Below are positions 1 to 11,194 of a DNA stretch of 64,000 bases, one piece after another (the stretch's first letter is position 1; the number at the start of each line of letters is the position of its first letter). A program made the translations under genes and the position numbers. Origin of the DNA: Lingula anatina (lineage: Eukaryota > Brachiopoda > Lingulata > Lingulida > Lingulidae); the NCBI RefSeq assembly GCF_001039355.2, contig NW_019775970.1, positions 62,001-126,000 on the forward strand, read 5' to 3'. Below the pieces are notes generated by a model. The model searched no databases and was not told the origin of the DNA. It saw nothing but the letters and a program-made list of their open reading frames with translations.

Positions 1-45
1 CAAGAGCCTAGCCCCTCTGATGTCGTTTTCGGCACTCGTTACTAA
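1..45 (+). CDS. 3' end of an EF-hand (subfamily A) gene, partial
   Basis: The first 14 codons read QEPSPSDVVFGTRY and then TAA. This is the C-terminal tail shared by all subfamily A copies in the window (compare 17,505 and 20,803 on the minus strand and 46,022 on the plus strand). The rest of the gene lies before the window. It is on the plus strand, like A5 at 45 kb and unlike most copies. Whether the whole gene is intact cannot be judged. Confidence 0.8.
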   Translation, partial: QEPSPSDVVFGTRY

Positions 46-835
46 GCCGGCGATGGTAAAGACGTACCCCTGTAATTCAGAGCTGGCCTTTTAGAATGCA
101 TTTCACCTTTGGATTTTTAAACGTTTATGCAGTCAGGCCTGTTACAATATACTAAGGGGCATAGTTTGGCGATCCTGTATTTATCCTATTTGTTTTCATA
201 ATGTGTCTATACTGATCTAAATATTTGCTTTTGAAGAGTATATATCAAAATTTGGCGACTAATATGGCTTCGAAGAACCCATACACCCAATAAAAATAAT
301 AAGGTGAATAACGCATTTCTACACTTGGTAGCCTGTATAACAATTACTTTTATTAGGAGAATAACAATGAACAAAGCTGACATTTGCTTAAGACAGGTAA
401 AGAAGTGTCTGCCGAATGTAAGCCACATGGGACATAAATCATCATTTCCATCACCTAAATACAATCAACTATATTAGATATGATAAATATGATTGACTGC
501 AGTGAATGTTTGGAGATTGAAAGGAAGTGGAGTAGGCAGATCATTGAGAAATTCAACCTATGGTATATATCGTTCTATCTATCATAACAGACAATCTGCT
601 TTAACGATTTTCAAATGTTTGACAACATGATGTCCTATTTTGTCTTATAGCCCGTATTAAATGTAGGTTGTTATTTACATCGAGTGGTACAAATGCTTGC
701 TCTTAAAAATGAAGGTGACATGGGATTGGTAACATGTCGAATAGGGGACACACGTGACTGATAATGCTCATCCCGACAATACTGCGAAATGATTGTATTA
801 AAATACACCACGCTCACTTAGAAGAAGTTTCATTT
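46..835 (+). promoter_or_regulatory. Subfamily A 3' flank joined to an orphan upstream/promoter block
   Basis: After the stop codon this stretch matches, in reverse orientation, the upstream blocks at 13.2-14.1, 15.35-16.3, 19.2-20.2 and 22.3-22.5 kb. It ends in the conserved core: CGAATAGGGGACAC near 738, GACAATACTGCGAAATG near 774, a TATA-like TATTAAAATACACC near 797, then CGCTCACTTA. The match stops there, exactly where a transcript would begin in the other copies, and no plus-strand EF-hand exon follows. It looks like a promoter cut off from its gene. Confidence 0.55.
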
Positions 836-1375
836 TGTATCTTTAAACGCAAACATCGATATACAGGTACATGTCCATGAGGGTTGTCTAAAGATTTTTT
901 AAAAATATTAGGTCTAGATAATTTCACATTGATTGACATTCGCAAATTCATTTTTAGGTCTAGAGCTCCGTAACTCGAAAGCATCGCGAATTGCGATAGC
1001 GATATCACCTTTCATGTCGAGGCTATTATATGGGGCATGTGAATGCCGAGTTATGGAATAGAGACTATTGCGTTCGGTCGCAAATGGCGATGCTTTAGAG
1101 TAACGGAGCCCAGTCCTTAAAGAAATAAGGAAGACAAAGGAAAGTTTACTGGATTGAGACGGGTCTAAAGGGAATATACTGACGGTCTACTTTACAAAGA
1201 TATTTTTATCCAAGGAACTTTCTAATATAAAAACATGTAGTAGTCATTGCAATTGGGCAAGTGTGTCCATGTTCCATGTATCAACCTCATAAGAACAAGA
1301 GTCACGCCATTACTCTAATGGACATTTCATGGGTTGAATATGAACACCACCAAAATATCAAAATAGATGTAAATG
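836..1375. other. No recognisable gene
   Basis: AT-rich sequence between the orphan promoter and the 3' flank of the next minus-strand unit. I see no coding exon, RNA gene or clear repeat. About 1,240-1,290 resembles the short GTTCCATGCATCAAC segment found in other subfamily A 3' flanks (near 14,555 and 20,285). Confidence 0.4.
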
Positions 1376-1975
1376 ACGAGAAACGTAGAGAGAGACACGC
1401 AGGTCAGGCAGGATGATTTAATTGTTTATTCTAAATACGATATACATGTATAACGATATACCAAGCATAGAGTAGAGCCAATAATTAAAATTCTAGGAAT
1501 GCCTTATCTTCGCTTGCCTGGCACTGTTCCGAGGAGAATCAACTTATGGGGAAAAATAAACTGATGGAAAACGTCGAAATTGATTTTCTTTTTCTGGACA
1601 AACAACACTACATGTACATAAGACACTTGCCAAATCTAAAACACAGCACAACAACAGCGCACCCAATTTAAAAAACCTAAACCAAAGGGAGTGCATACAC
1701 ATTTAAAAATTCAAAAGGCAAAATGTAATCTAAAAGGCCATGGTTGATTTAAAGGGGCACCTCTTTATCATCGCCTGCCTAATAACGAGTGCCTAAAAAG
1801 ACATCAGAGGAGCTGGGCTCTTGACCAACCCAGTAGTCCTCTAAACCCGTTGGTATCAATTAATAACACAAATTCAGAAAGACAAAGAAAACGAACATTT
1901 AAAAATCCAAAAGAAAGCACGAACATGTATTCTAAATAGCTATGCCTGAATTTAGTTTTTATCATCGCACGTTTA
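1376..1975 (-). pseudogene. Subfamily A 3' flank carrying an extra copy of the gene's C-terminal end
   Basis: 1,376-1,790 matches the 3' flanks of A2 and A3 (the GAGA-rich stretch, then CTAAATA and the CCGAGGAGAATCAAC segment). At about 1,789-1,865, minus strand, is a second short piece of coding end: EDYWVGQEPSSSDVFLGTRY followed by a stop, preceded by a shifted IDTNGF. About 100 bp of further flank separates it from the larger pseudogene. The 3' end of the gene was therefore duplicated in tandem, and this outer copy has lost everything before the last 25 codons or so. Confidence 0.7.
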
Positions 1976-2525
1976 TTAACGAGTGCCTAAAATGACATCA
2001 GAGGGGCTGGGCTCTTGACCAACCCAGTAGTCCATAGAAGCGTCTACGAACTCTTTGGTATCAATCACACCATCCTTATTCCAATCAATAGCATCAAATA
2101 TATCTTGAACCTTAGCAGTGTTACGGAAAATAGTAAGGAAGTTGAAATATTCGTATACCATCAATTTGTTTTCGCTGTCGAGATCAAACAAGCCAAGCCA
2201 CTCTTTTGTTTCTTTGGCGATCTTTTCACTTGTAATAGGAACTTTAAATTCGTCAGAGCGAAGCAAATCTTCAAATGTGATGGATTTTGAAATGTGATGG
2301 ATTTTGAATAGTTGGTGTATTCTTTGACCACCACAGGTAAAAGTCATTGTACAATATACCATTGGCCGCCATGGCTCTCCAAGATGGGATTACTTGTTTA
2401 GCTCGCTCGGTTGTTGAACCAACATTTTCCTCTTCAGTCACCATACCATTTTCATCAACGTCCATGATATCAAAGAATTATTTGTACTTGAAAATCCAGT
2501 GTGAACTAAAGTTACCTTTGGAGTT
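1976..2525 (-). pseudogene. EF-hand subfamily A pseudogene (main exon only)
   Basis: This is the large second coding exon of the subfamily. The splice acceptor (TTCAG before AACTCC on the minus strand, at 2,525/2,526) survives. Three lesions are visible. A TAA replaces the AAA lysine codon in the K-Y-K-F-F-D segment near 2,480. A local duplication of TTTGAAATGTGATGGA near 2,277-2,302 shifts the frame after WWS. The last tyrosine codon is TAA. Loop 1 (DVDENGMVTEEE), loop 3 (DLDSENKLMVYE) and loop 4 (DWNKDGVIDTKE) are still readable. No signal-peptide exon follows upstream; the sequence jumps from intron to distal upstream block near 2,900. It cannot make the full protein. Confidence 0.85.
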
Positions 2526-2531
2526 CTGAAA

Positions 2532-2582
<51 letters not shown>

Positions 2583-2925
2583 TAATAATAAAAATAATAA
2601 TAAAACATAACGTGAACAAAACATTACCTATTGTGCACTTTAATTTTGTTTGTTTTTACAGCCAGTAAATTCCACCTCTTTTTATCCAAGGAACTTTAAT
2701 ATAACTTAAACTTAAACCCCCTTTAAACCCCCTCTTCACTGGGCGGCGACCTTTCTTTGTCCTTTGTGCGACCAGGAAACTGGCATAGCTGTGGTCGTCG
2801 AAAGGGGGCGCAATTATCACTTTGATTGCTGAATAAATACTCAATGATCGGCCTGTAAAGGAAAAAAATTCAAACGGTACTCTAATACGGGACGCAGAAA
2901 GGAAGCCTCCATTTTCCAAAGCATA
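2526..2925. repeat. Intron remnant with TAAA/TAA microsatellite
   Basis: About 2,529-2,604 is a (TAAA)n then (TAA)n tract just inside the lost intron. 2,660-2,900 matches the A2 intron at 18,140-18,330 (the GGGCGGCGACCTTTC and GCGACCAGGAAAC segments). The match breaks near 2,900-2,925, where distal upstream sequence begins, so signal exon and promoter have been deleted here. Confidence 0.6.
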
Positions 2926-3455
2926 CATTTGTACTACTGAATGTAAACATCAAATTACATTTTATACGGACTATAAGACAAAATAAGACATCCTGTTGTG
3001 AAACATTTGAAAATTGTTAAAGTCGAATGTCTCTTTGGTGATAGGTAGATAGATAGATAGATAGAAAGATAGAGAGAGGTGCTAGTAGTTGAATTCCTTA
3101 ATGATCTGCCTACTCCACTTCCTAACAGTCTCCAGGCATTCACTGCACTCAATCATACTAATAGTATCTAACATAATTGTATTTTAGTCTAACATGATTG
3201 TTTTTTAGTGATGAAAATGTTGCTTTATGTTGCATGTGGCTTACATTCGGTAGATACTTCTTTACCCGTCGTAAGCGGATGTTGGCTTTATTTATTGTTA
3301 TTCTCCTAATAAAATTTTAATTTCAATTAAAATTGTTATTCAGGCTACCAAGTGTAGAAATGCGTTCTTCACCTTATTACTTCTAATGTTGGAATTTATG
3401 GATTCTTCGAAGCCATTAGTCGCCAAATTTTGGGTAAAAGAAAAAGCCATCCCTT
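2926..3455 (-). repeat. Subfamily A upstream block, promoter part missing
   Basis: Matches upstream blocks elsewhere: ACCACTGGATGTAAAC-like sequence, the TAGA microsatellite at 3,042-3,075, CTGCCTACTCCACTTCC near 3,108, and TTATTCTCCTAATAAAATT near 3,297. The promoter core normally at its left edge is absent. The block ends near 3,455, inside a segment that continues in other copies, where a word-repeat element has been inserted. Confidence 0.6.
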
Positions 3456-3870
3456 AGCAAAATTTAAGGCTTCTTGCAAACAGTTGCTGTAAATTTGCAG
3501 AAATTTTGCAAGAGGAAATTTACGAGGTAAATTAAGTCTCTTGCAAATTTGCTGCGAACTCCCCACAAACTAAATCAGCATGACAAAAAGGAATCTATCA
3601 CTGGTTTCTTGCAATTTTGCTGCAAACTCTCAAGAACCATTCATGCGAATTTGCGGCAAACTCTCTACTACTGTTCTCGCGAATTTTCTGCAAACTCTCA
3701 AATAATCCTTCTTGCAAATGTGCTGCAAATTCGCGAGAAGTTCTTGCAAATTTGCCACAAACTCTCCAGAACTGTTCTCACCAATTTTCCGAAAACTCCC
3801 AAAAAATCATTCTTGCAGATTTGACGCACACTCTCCAGTACCACTATTGCAATATTATTGTAGACTGACA
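3456..3870. mobile_element. Word-repeat element built from GCAAATTTGC / CAAACTCTC
   Basis: The stretch is almost entirely variants of one phrase, roughly TTGCAAATTTGCTGCAAACTCTC, at irregular 25-35 bp spacing; GCAAATTTGC is self-complementary. The surrounding upstream block is interrupted at its left edge, so it looks inserted. No long open frame has coding character; the apparent ORFs only spell the repeat. I infer a non-autonomous, fold-back type element. No flanking target duplication was confirmed. Confidence 0.5.
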
Positions 3871-5640
3871 AGATATAATTGACCCAGCGATTATGCAATA
3901 ATTTGAGCCAGTTCTTTTTCGAGATTTAATCTCAGTCATGTATGCCATATGAGATCATAGAGTAGCAGAATTTTATTCCTGTATTTTAGCAATATAGTAC
4001 AGCTGGCAGAACACATGCAGGAAATTATCAAATGAATGCAAAAATAGCACACACAGAATAACAGTAAGAATAAAGGCTATGAATTGCTCAAAATATAATT
4101 GGTGCAATAATAATTATTGGTCTCATTGGAAAATTTTTCCTTCATCTTTTTGCATTTTTGTAGACAATTAATTGAAATTCACAATGTCTTTCTTTCAGAA
4201 TACGTCTGCAAATGGTTCAACACAACTCAGACAGAGGTTAAGAAGGCTATCACATCTAAGTTGAACAATGTGCAAAAGACTATTGTCTGAAACTCTTGAA
4301 TTATTAAGTAACTTGATATGGTTTTCTGGGGGTGTTCTTTTCTTTTGAATGACATCTAATGTCAGATTTGTTATTATTGGCCAAAATATCTCACAATAGA
4401 AGACTGGATATTTTTTGTCACCCAATGACATACTTTTTTGATGAATCAAGCCAAAAATGTTTTAATCAGCACTTAAAAATAACAATGATAAAAAATATTC
4501 CATATTAAGAAGTAACCCTGTATTTTCAAGGAAAGTAACAATTTTAAGCCAGTGACACATTCATAGGCAACCTATATATAAGTTTAAACGTAAAATTGAA
4601 AAACAGAAAATGATAAAAAAGGGAAATGTTTTTAAAAATAAATAAAAATTCAGCATAATTTATTTAGAAATAAAAAAAAACAGTTTTTTTTAATTCAGCA
4701 ATTTATTAAGCAATTAAATGACATTTTTAATTAATTTTCAAAAAAAAAGATTTTAACTCATTTTTAAAATTCTCAGTTGTTTCAATTGAGCGAATTTCAA
4801 TGTTGCATTTTCTATTTCATTGTGTCAAATGACACAAAAGAGATGATTTAATAAGTTTTAAGACGCAGTTAAATAGGTTTCTGTAACATTTGATTTACTT
4901 ATTGTAAGTATCTGCATGGTAGGAACATAGTGAACAAGTAGACCATGTGGTGAGTTTTTTTTTTATATAAAGAAGGGCCATAGGCATATATTGGGACATG
5001 CTTTTCAATGTGAATAAGAATGAAGCCAGAAATGTATTCCATTATGTATGGAATATTTTGTGAAAAAGCATTTCTCTGGCTGTTGTCGGCAATTTTGGGT
5101 CTGTAAGATGACATCAGAGAATCGACCGCCCGTCATATTTGTGAAACACCTTTCTCTTTAACATTAATAAAACACATAAAAAAATCAAAATGCCTATTCT
5201 CACAGAAAAGACATCGTTCAAACCTAAATTAAAACACTATCCATGCAGGGACTATACCAGAATCGCTTGTTCCTTCCAGATTTTGATCCGGAGCTGCTCT
5301 TCCGAACACGTCTGATAGTTTCAGATACAACTTTCCTTTTGGTCGTCTGCGGAGTGATGACGATGTTATTTCATGTGTGACGTAACATTCCCCCATCACA
5401 TGTTTCTGCGCATGGGCAATGCATTTGTTTAAATTCATCGGTATACCCTGTATATCACGGACATAATATATGGCTGTATGCCTCCGATCATTGGAAAACT
5501 CAAGACTTACTCTTTATTTCATGCATAGATATATAATGTACCGGCACATTTATGATCACTAAATGCTGTACCAATATATTGGGGCGGGGTACAAATAATT
5601 AATAATTGTAAATTATATTTTCAGACCGATCTGATCATTG
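3871..5640. other. No recognised gene; AT-rich spacer
   Basis: AT-rich DNA with A/T runs. Two open frames exist on the minus strand (4,195-4,449 and 5,229-5,438), but I recognise no domain, and neither has convincing splice sites or a family member in this window. Confidence 0.3.
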
Positions 5641-6100
5641 CTGCCTAAACATTGTACATATTTCTTACAGATGTAGATGCCTGATTAAGCAGCTGTATTG
5701 CTTTGTGATATAGATGCACGTATCCCCTATTCGACATATTTTCATTGCCTTATCACCATCAGTTTTAAGATTTTTGCTTTGTTTCCTCAATGTTAACATC
5801 GAATTACATTTCCATACGGGTTGTCAAGTGACATTTTTACTTATAGACACTGTTCATCTGTGGTGTGGTGTGCTCTGGACAAATATTCTTACAACAATCA
5901 TACCATTAATTGTATGATGTGTTTAAGACAAATTTTGGTCATTTTCTTGTACGTAAAATGTACATGTACATTGTGCCCATCGAAATATTAACGTTAGTGC
6001 GTATCGGTTGTACATTATACTGCTAACAGAAAATTATATGAGACTTTGATCAAAAATATGTACAAAAGGGAAATCAAATTAAATATTTGGAATGAAATTC
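5641..6100. repeat. Diverged repeat, copy 1 of 2
   Basis: Matches 7,370-7,860 in the same orientation: TTGTACATA.TTCTTAC, then a CCCCTATTCGACAT box, ATCACCATCAGTTTTAAGA, CATACGGGTTGTCAA.TGACATTTTT, and AGGGAAATCAAATTAA. The CCCCTATTCGACAT box is also part of the subfamily A promoter block, so both may be old, decayed relatives of that block. No gene is attached. Confidence 0.5.
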
Positions 6101-6359
6101 AAAGTTCACATTCGAGTGATAGGATGACACTCATGTAAAGGATACATTTTGATGGCAAGACACAATAAGAAAAAGAAAATGCACAAGTAAATGACCACTA
6201 TACGTTTCTACATAATATACTCTGGATTTGACTCAAAAAGACTTGCTTTACCCATTAATGGTGTTTGTCTGTCTAGGTATTTTATATCATTATAACTTAA
6301 ATATGGATAGCGTGTTACAATATACTAAGAACAGGAGAAAAACTAGTATCTTGGGATTA

Positions 6360-6740
6360 CCGCTAATGCCCCTATTTCACACAGACCACGAATGCCACGA
6401 ATCCCCAAGAAAAGACAAAATTCAGGATTCGTGAGGATTCGTGATATTTTGCAAATTTTCGGGCTAATTCGACACGCTCTCCGATTCACTTACGATACGA
6501 CTGAAATAGTGTTACGAATATTCGTGGTATTCTGCTGGAATCGCACGAATATTGTCAAGAATTCAAGAACAGCTTAACATTTTTGCCACGATTTTTCAAG
6601 ATTGATCAAGAATTGCAAGAACTGACTACGATTATACATGTATACGAATCTGTTAAAAACTTCACGCATGATTACGATTCAACCACGAATCCAAATAACA
6701 TATTTTCGACTGGAACAATCCCCATTAGCAGCAGAATTAC
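6360..6740. mobile_element. Word-repeat element built from CACGAAT / ATTCGTG
   Basis: Dense irregular iteration of CACGAAT and its complement ATTCGTG in both orientations. The outer ends look like imperfect inverted repeats: CGCTAATGCCCC near 6,361 and CCCCATTAGCAG near 6,721. No protein-coding signal. Interpreted as a fold-back, non-autonomous element, the same architecture as those at 3.5, 28.7 and 40.1 kb but with another word. Confidence 0.45.
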
Positions 6741-6829
6741 AGATTTCGAGGAAAAATTCTTAACAAGTCTCGGTCACCACTACCTTATATATAAGAAGAA
6801 ACACAAATGACATATGTACATCAGCTGGA

Positions 6830-6831
<2 letters not shown>

Positions 6832-6881
<50 letters not shown>

Positions 6882-6882
6882 T
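6832..6882. repeat. (AAT)n microsatellite
   Basis: About 17 uninterrupted ATA/AAT triplets. Confidence 0.95.
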
Positions 6883-7369
6883 TAGACTCAACATGGGTAA
6901 AATGAATAAAAATAACATAAAAAAAGTTATTAAATAAATAGACACTTAAAATATTAAGATATATACTACAATGTAAAGATAAAAAGCCAGTAAAATCAAT
7001 TATAATATTTAAAAAATACGTTTTAATTATTTTTTATAATCTTATAATATATAGTATTAGAATATATAGTATTGTACCCTTGTATGTCTGCAGGGGTGCA
7101 TGCCTCCGTTTAATGATGTACTACTTATGGTTTGCTTCCAAAAAGAGATATACCTGTACATGTAGAATACACGGCAATCGTTGCTAGCTAAATTGGGACT
7201 GGGAGTCTAACTGCAGAGTTAACAGACCATGAATAGTTGAATATTATACTTAGAGCCTTACACACTTGAAATACTAATTCAATCTGTTGGATATCCTATT
7301 TCCACCAACACTCAATCCTGAATTAGTGTAACAATGAATAAAATTAATGATCTGGACACTGCAACCCAC
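6883..7369. other. No recognised gene
   Basis: AT-rich spacer between the AAT tract and the second copy of the diverged repeat. I see no exon or RNA gene. Confidence 0.3.
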
Positions 7370-7860
7370 ACTTTGTACATACTTCTTACCAGGTGTGTGC
7401 GCTCCACGTCTATGGCAGCTGTGTTACTTCTAGGAGAGTAGTCTTCTTCAATTACTTCAATTTACTTGATATTCCACCTCCTCTGGTTAAAAATGCTGTC
7501 ACACGTTTCCCCTATCCGACGTGTTATCACCATCAGTTTTAAGAGTATCACTTAACACCAAGCTACATTTTCATACGGGTTGTCAAATGACATTTTTTTT
7601 ACTTATACACACTGTTTAGTGGTGTGTCAAGTCTTCGGGAAAATATCATTACAATTACAATAATAATCATATCAATAATGTTATGCTGTTTTATAGACAT
7701 ATTGTGGCCGTTATTGTGTATAGAAAGTGTAACCCATCAAATTATGTACGTTGCCAATTAGCATGTACAAGTATCAGTTGCATATTCTTCTAATGACAGC
7801 AAATTATATGATCAAAATGATATACAACAGGGAAATCAAATTAATTATTTAAAACATAAA
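7370..7860. repeat. Diverged repeat, copy 2 of 2
   Basis: Direct relative of 5,641-6,100, sharing the CCCCTATCCGACGTG box, ATCACCATCAGTTTTAAGA and the TCATACGGGTTGTCAAATGA segment. Non-coding. Confidence 0.5.
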
Positions 7861-8541
7861 TGTAAAGAATAAAGTTAAGATGAGTTTTTTTGTTGTATTA
7901 AACTTGCTGCTCACTGGTACTTTCGCGTATGTGTTTCGTGAAACACTTCGACCATTCTTATATCAGCCCCACATTGCAGTAACAATAATTACATGGTAGA
8001 TGAATATCATTTTAATATGTTTTGTTTGACACTTTGTTTTTTACTTCCATTTTTGGTCAAAATCATTTTATGGCAGATGCAGTCTGACATTAAAAATTTG
8101 GGATCTAATATTTACAATCGTATTTTAATATTCAAATGAAGCTGTGCTGCCAGCAGATTTCAGTAATTAAACTTAAATGCTCTTTTCTTCATATGCTCTT
8201 GGCATATCTTATAATCCACCAATTTTTTGGATGAAAATAGAAATGTGAATTATGACATGATGGAAATCAAAATCCATTCATTCAAATTTCCGTTGAATCA
8301 AATGAAAGTCAAAACCAAATCTGTTGCAGGAAAAAAGAAATATTTTACTTCTTGAAGCAGTCACTTGAAAAGTTATTTTTAATCAAGGCTTAAGTTCATG
8401 CAGATTAAAAACAAACAATAAAAGAGCTCAATTAATGGTGCACAGTTCAACAGCAACAGATAATGAATAATTCAGATGAGAAATGTCAGAAAAGCTACCA
8501 TCCATTCAAATCAAGTGTATAACCGTCAAATGACTTATTCT
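7861..8541 (-). other. 3' flank of EF-hand gene B0
   Basis: AT-rich DNA downstream of B0. From about 8,280 it resembles the flank after B1 (23.2-23.5 kb: CTTGAAGCA...TTGAAAA and ...AAATGTCAGAAAAG). It should hold the 3' UTR; no strong polyadenylation signal stands out. Confidence 0.4.
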
Positions 8542-9417
8542 CTAACTCATTTTATCTCGAGACCCGTAAATATATGCAGCGGAGTTAGCTGCTTCGTCGT
8601 AGGTAAAATGTTTAATTCCGTATGAAAACTCCTTAACATCAATAACGTTATTTTCATCACCGTCAATGGCACGAAAAATGACATAAATGTCAGCCGTGTT
8701 ACGAAATATGTCGAGAAATTTAGAGTACTCGCTCATTGTTAATTCGTCATTGCAGTTGAGGTCAAAAATATGGAAGAGGTCCAAAGTCCATTCGACTAAC
8801 TCATTACCTGTATACCCCATATTCTTTTCAATAGCTTGGATCCAATCATCAAATGTAATGGATGTTTCATAGTCGGTGTATTCATTTGACATCCATGTGT
8901 GATACCCCATGGTCATAACACCATACACTGCCTTGGCTCTCCATGACGGCAAAACACGTTTAGCACGGTCACTTGTTGCAAGAATGTACTCTTCTTCCGT
9001 TACATTCCCGTCTTGGTTGACGTCCAATATGTCAAAAAATTCTTTGAACTTAGATACCCTATACAGGTTGAAACCTTTTTTGCTGTCCTGTTCAATCTGA
9101 AAAGAAAAATGCTCTTTTTAAATCATGTCTACTTTAGCTACTTTAAAACAAATATCAACAGATATTTCCTTAAGTTGATTTAACTCATAAAAAGATATCT
9201 TTGTCCCCCAAATGTTACATGCCACGTTTTCTATGTATTTGTTACCTCAAGCCTGCTACTTTAAGTTTAGGCTTTTTGTCAGCTAGTTGGTCTCACTATC
9301 CTACATACAGGGTACAAGAAAAGAAGAACTATTCATGATTACCTTCACTCCATCTGATAAATCCACTGTTGAGAAAATCACAATAAATAACCCAATTCCA
9401 CAATTCTTGCAAAACAT
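8542..9417 (-). CDS. Secreted EF-hand protein, subfamily B (B0), two coding exons
   Basis: Exons are 9,343-9,417 (25 codons, signal peptide) and 8,542-9,096 (184 codons plus TAG), joined in phase 0 across a GT-AG intron, giving 209 residues. The signal segment starts MFCKNCGIGLFIVIFS. Loop 1 is DVNQDGNVTEEE (residues 50-61), loop 3 DLNCNDELTMSE (137-148) and loop 4 DGDENNVIDVKE (170-181). All have acidic or amide ligands at 1, 3, 5 and Glu at 12. The second EF-hand (around W-M-S-N-E-Y) has no usable loop. The order fits the sarcoplasmic calcium-binding/photoprotein superfamily, plus a signal peptide, so I infer secretion and calcium binding; no partner is evident. It ends GSRDKMS where B1 ends GSRD. 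Confidence 0.85.
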
Positions 9418-9583
9418 TTTACCAGCTCTTGTTAACTAAAATTAACCTAGATACATATAACACAGCTCCCCTTGTACATGAAGGTGGGAGACTAATGTTA
9501 GCAACCGGCCCTAAAACCCTAAAAGAAAAATTGGACATAAGGCCTCAAAAATTACGAATTTAGTATGACAAGGATTTCCATAT
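9418..9583 (-). other. 5' region of B0
   Basis: Immediately upstream of the B0 start codon. CTGGTAAA precedes the ATG on the minus strand. I see no clear TATA box. Confidence 0.3.
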
Positions 9584-10335
9584 ATGATAAATACAGACTT
9601 GATATTTAATATGAACTATTTTTTCCTAATAATTTTGCATGAGTTTTTCCTATTTTGCTGACTAATAAATGAAAATAAAAATTAAAATCGTGTTTTTATA
9701 ATTTTTAATTATCTCTTTGATGTAATTGTGGCATCAGTTCATTAACTGAGTTCGCCAGAGAAGCAAATAAAAACACATCGCCTATTCTATGCCATACGAG
9801 AATCATTAAAAGATATATTTTGGATCTCCATATTTTCAAAATTATTGTCTGTAACGGTCGCTGTTACGCCTGACCTCTTCTGGTTACTACCAGCGCTCTC
9901 AAGCTGCAAGGCATTCCTTGAGATAGGTTTTTAGAGTTCACTGAACTGTTCAACCTGGAATAACATTCCAGGCATCGGTCAAAATCTGTCCAATGAGGCC
10001 CAAATTTATTGTAGGACATGTAAGCCAATGATTCGGCGACTAATGGCCTACCCTCATGTTGTCTATGTGGTTCAAAATTGGTGATTTTGATGACCAAGGT
10101 AGCTGCTCATTCCCTTGGTTCTGTAAGTTATCTGTTATTAAAAGTGTTCTGTGTGAACCATCAATATCACTGTGCAACCTTAATTTGTTCCTATGGTGCC
10201 CCCTTTCAAATGATAGTCAAGTGGTCCCCAGATTATTCCCCTGTTTTATCTGGTCCAGGTTTTCGTTGATGACTACCATTGGAGTTTTGGCACCAATGTG
10301 GTATCCACTTCAAATATTGATGCTGTTAATGGCTT
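9584..10335 (+). repeat. Inverted repeat pair member (partner at 41.8-42.6 kb)
   Basis: Reads the same as the reverse complement of 41,800-42,575 with moderate divergence: GACTTGATATTTAATATG, the TTTTTCCTATTTTGC segment, TTCGCCAGAGAAGCAAA, TTTTGGATCTCCATATTTTC, GGTCGCTGTTACGCC and CCCTTGGTTCTG. Both copies are non-coding. The partner abuts an LTR-retroelement protease/RT fragment on its upstream side, so this may be an LTR or leader region; that is inference. Confidence 0.65.
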
Positions 10336-10794
10336 AAGTTAATTTAGACTCGGCACACGCTCTTCTCGATGTATGTAAACTCTGTTTTGACTAGTTGAGC
10401 GGTACAGGTGAAATCTCACCTCAATTAATAAAGAAACCCACGCAGTTTCAGTGTTCTACCCAGAAACGGCCAAGGTCCCCAGATCATTAAAAAACAACGA
10501 TGCAACGATGTTTACAGTGGGTTCCTCGGAGGTCGTCTAGTATTCTAACCTACTAAAACCAGTTTGGTTTCCGCTAAGGGCCTTAAAAATGCGTTTTGAT
10601 GGCAATTTATCCGTCATTCTGAATGGACTGGGTGTTTTTTGTTTAGTTGCAGCAGCATACGCCGAAAGACAGTTGGTCCCATAACCTGGTGGTAAGATTT
10701 CAATACATTGGGTGTGGCCTCTGTGTAGGTACATCAGTCTGGGTATTACTCAATAAAACTGTGCGGACCGTGGGGGAATTATCTGTCTGGCAAT

Positions 10795-10851
<57 letters not shown>

Positions 10852-11190
10852 CTGGCACAACTTAACAATTTTGTAAAACACTGCTCAACTCATTTTACTC
10901 ACTGCAAAACCGACCGCTTGCATGCAAAATTTCAAATTCTTCGATGCAGTAGTTGCCGCTATATGGATACTTTTTGACCGAACCATGCAAAAACCAAGCT
11001 TTGACCAGCCCAAAGGAGCATTACCCAATCAAGTCACTGCATATTACACCATGCAGTAGTGCAACAAACTTGAAAATCGGTTAATTGGTAGCAATTTATG
11101 AAAAAAGAACGCATGTGTACCTAGGTATACATTTTAAACTGAAATATTCCATATTAGATACCAAGTCCGTATATAAAGATTCCATGATGG
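10336..11190. other. No recognised gene; 48-base poly-T tract
   Basis: Contains an uninterrupted poly-T run at 10,796-10,843, which could mark the poly-A tail of a minus-oriented retrocopy lying to its right, but no body is recognisable. The 10,537-10,734 minus-strand frame shows no domain. Confidence 0.4.
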
Positions 11191-11194
11191 TTTG

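Noticed and set aside
5229-5438. 69-codon minus-strand ORF
   Set aside because: Well-mixed residues but no recognised motif, no splice context and no relative in the window; too weak to call a gene.
10537-10734. 65-codon minus-strand ORF as a transposon protein
   Set aside because: No recognisable motif and no relative in the window.
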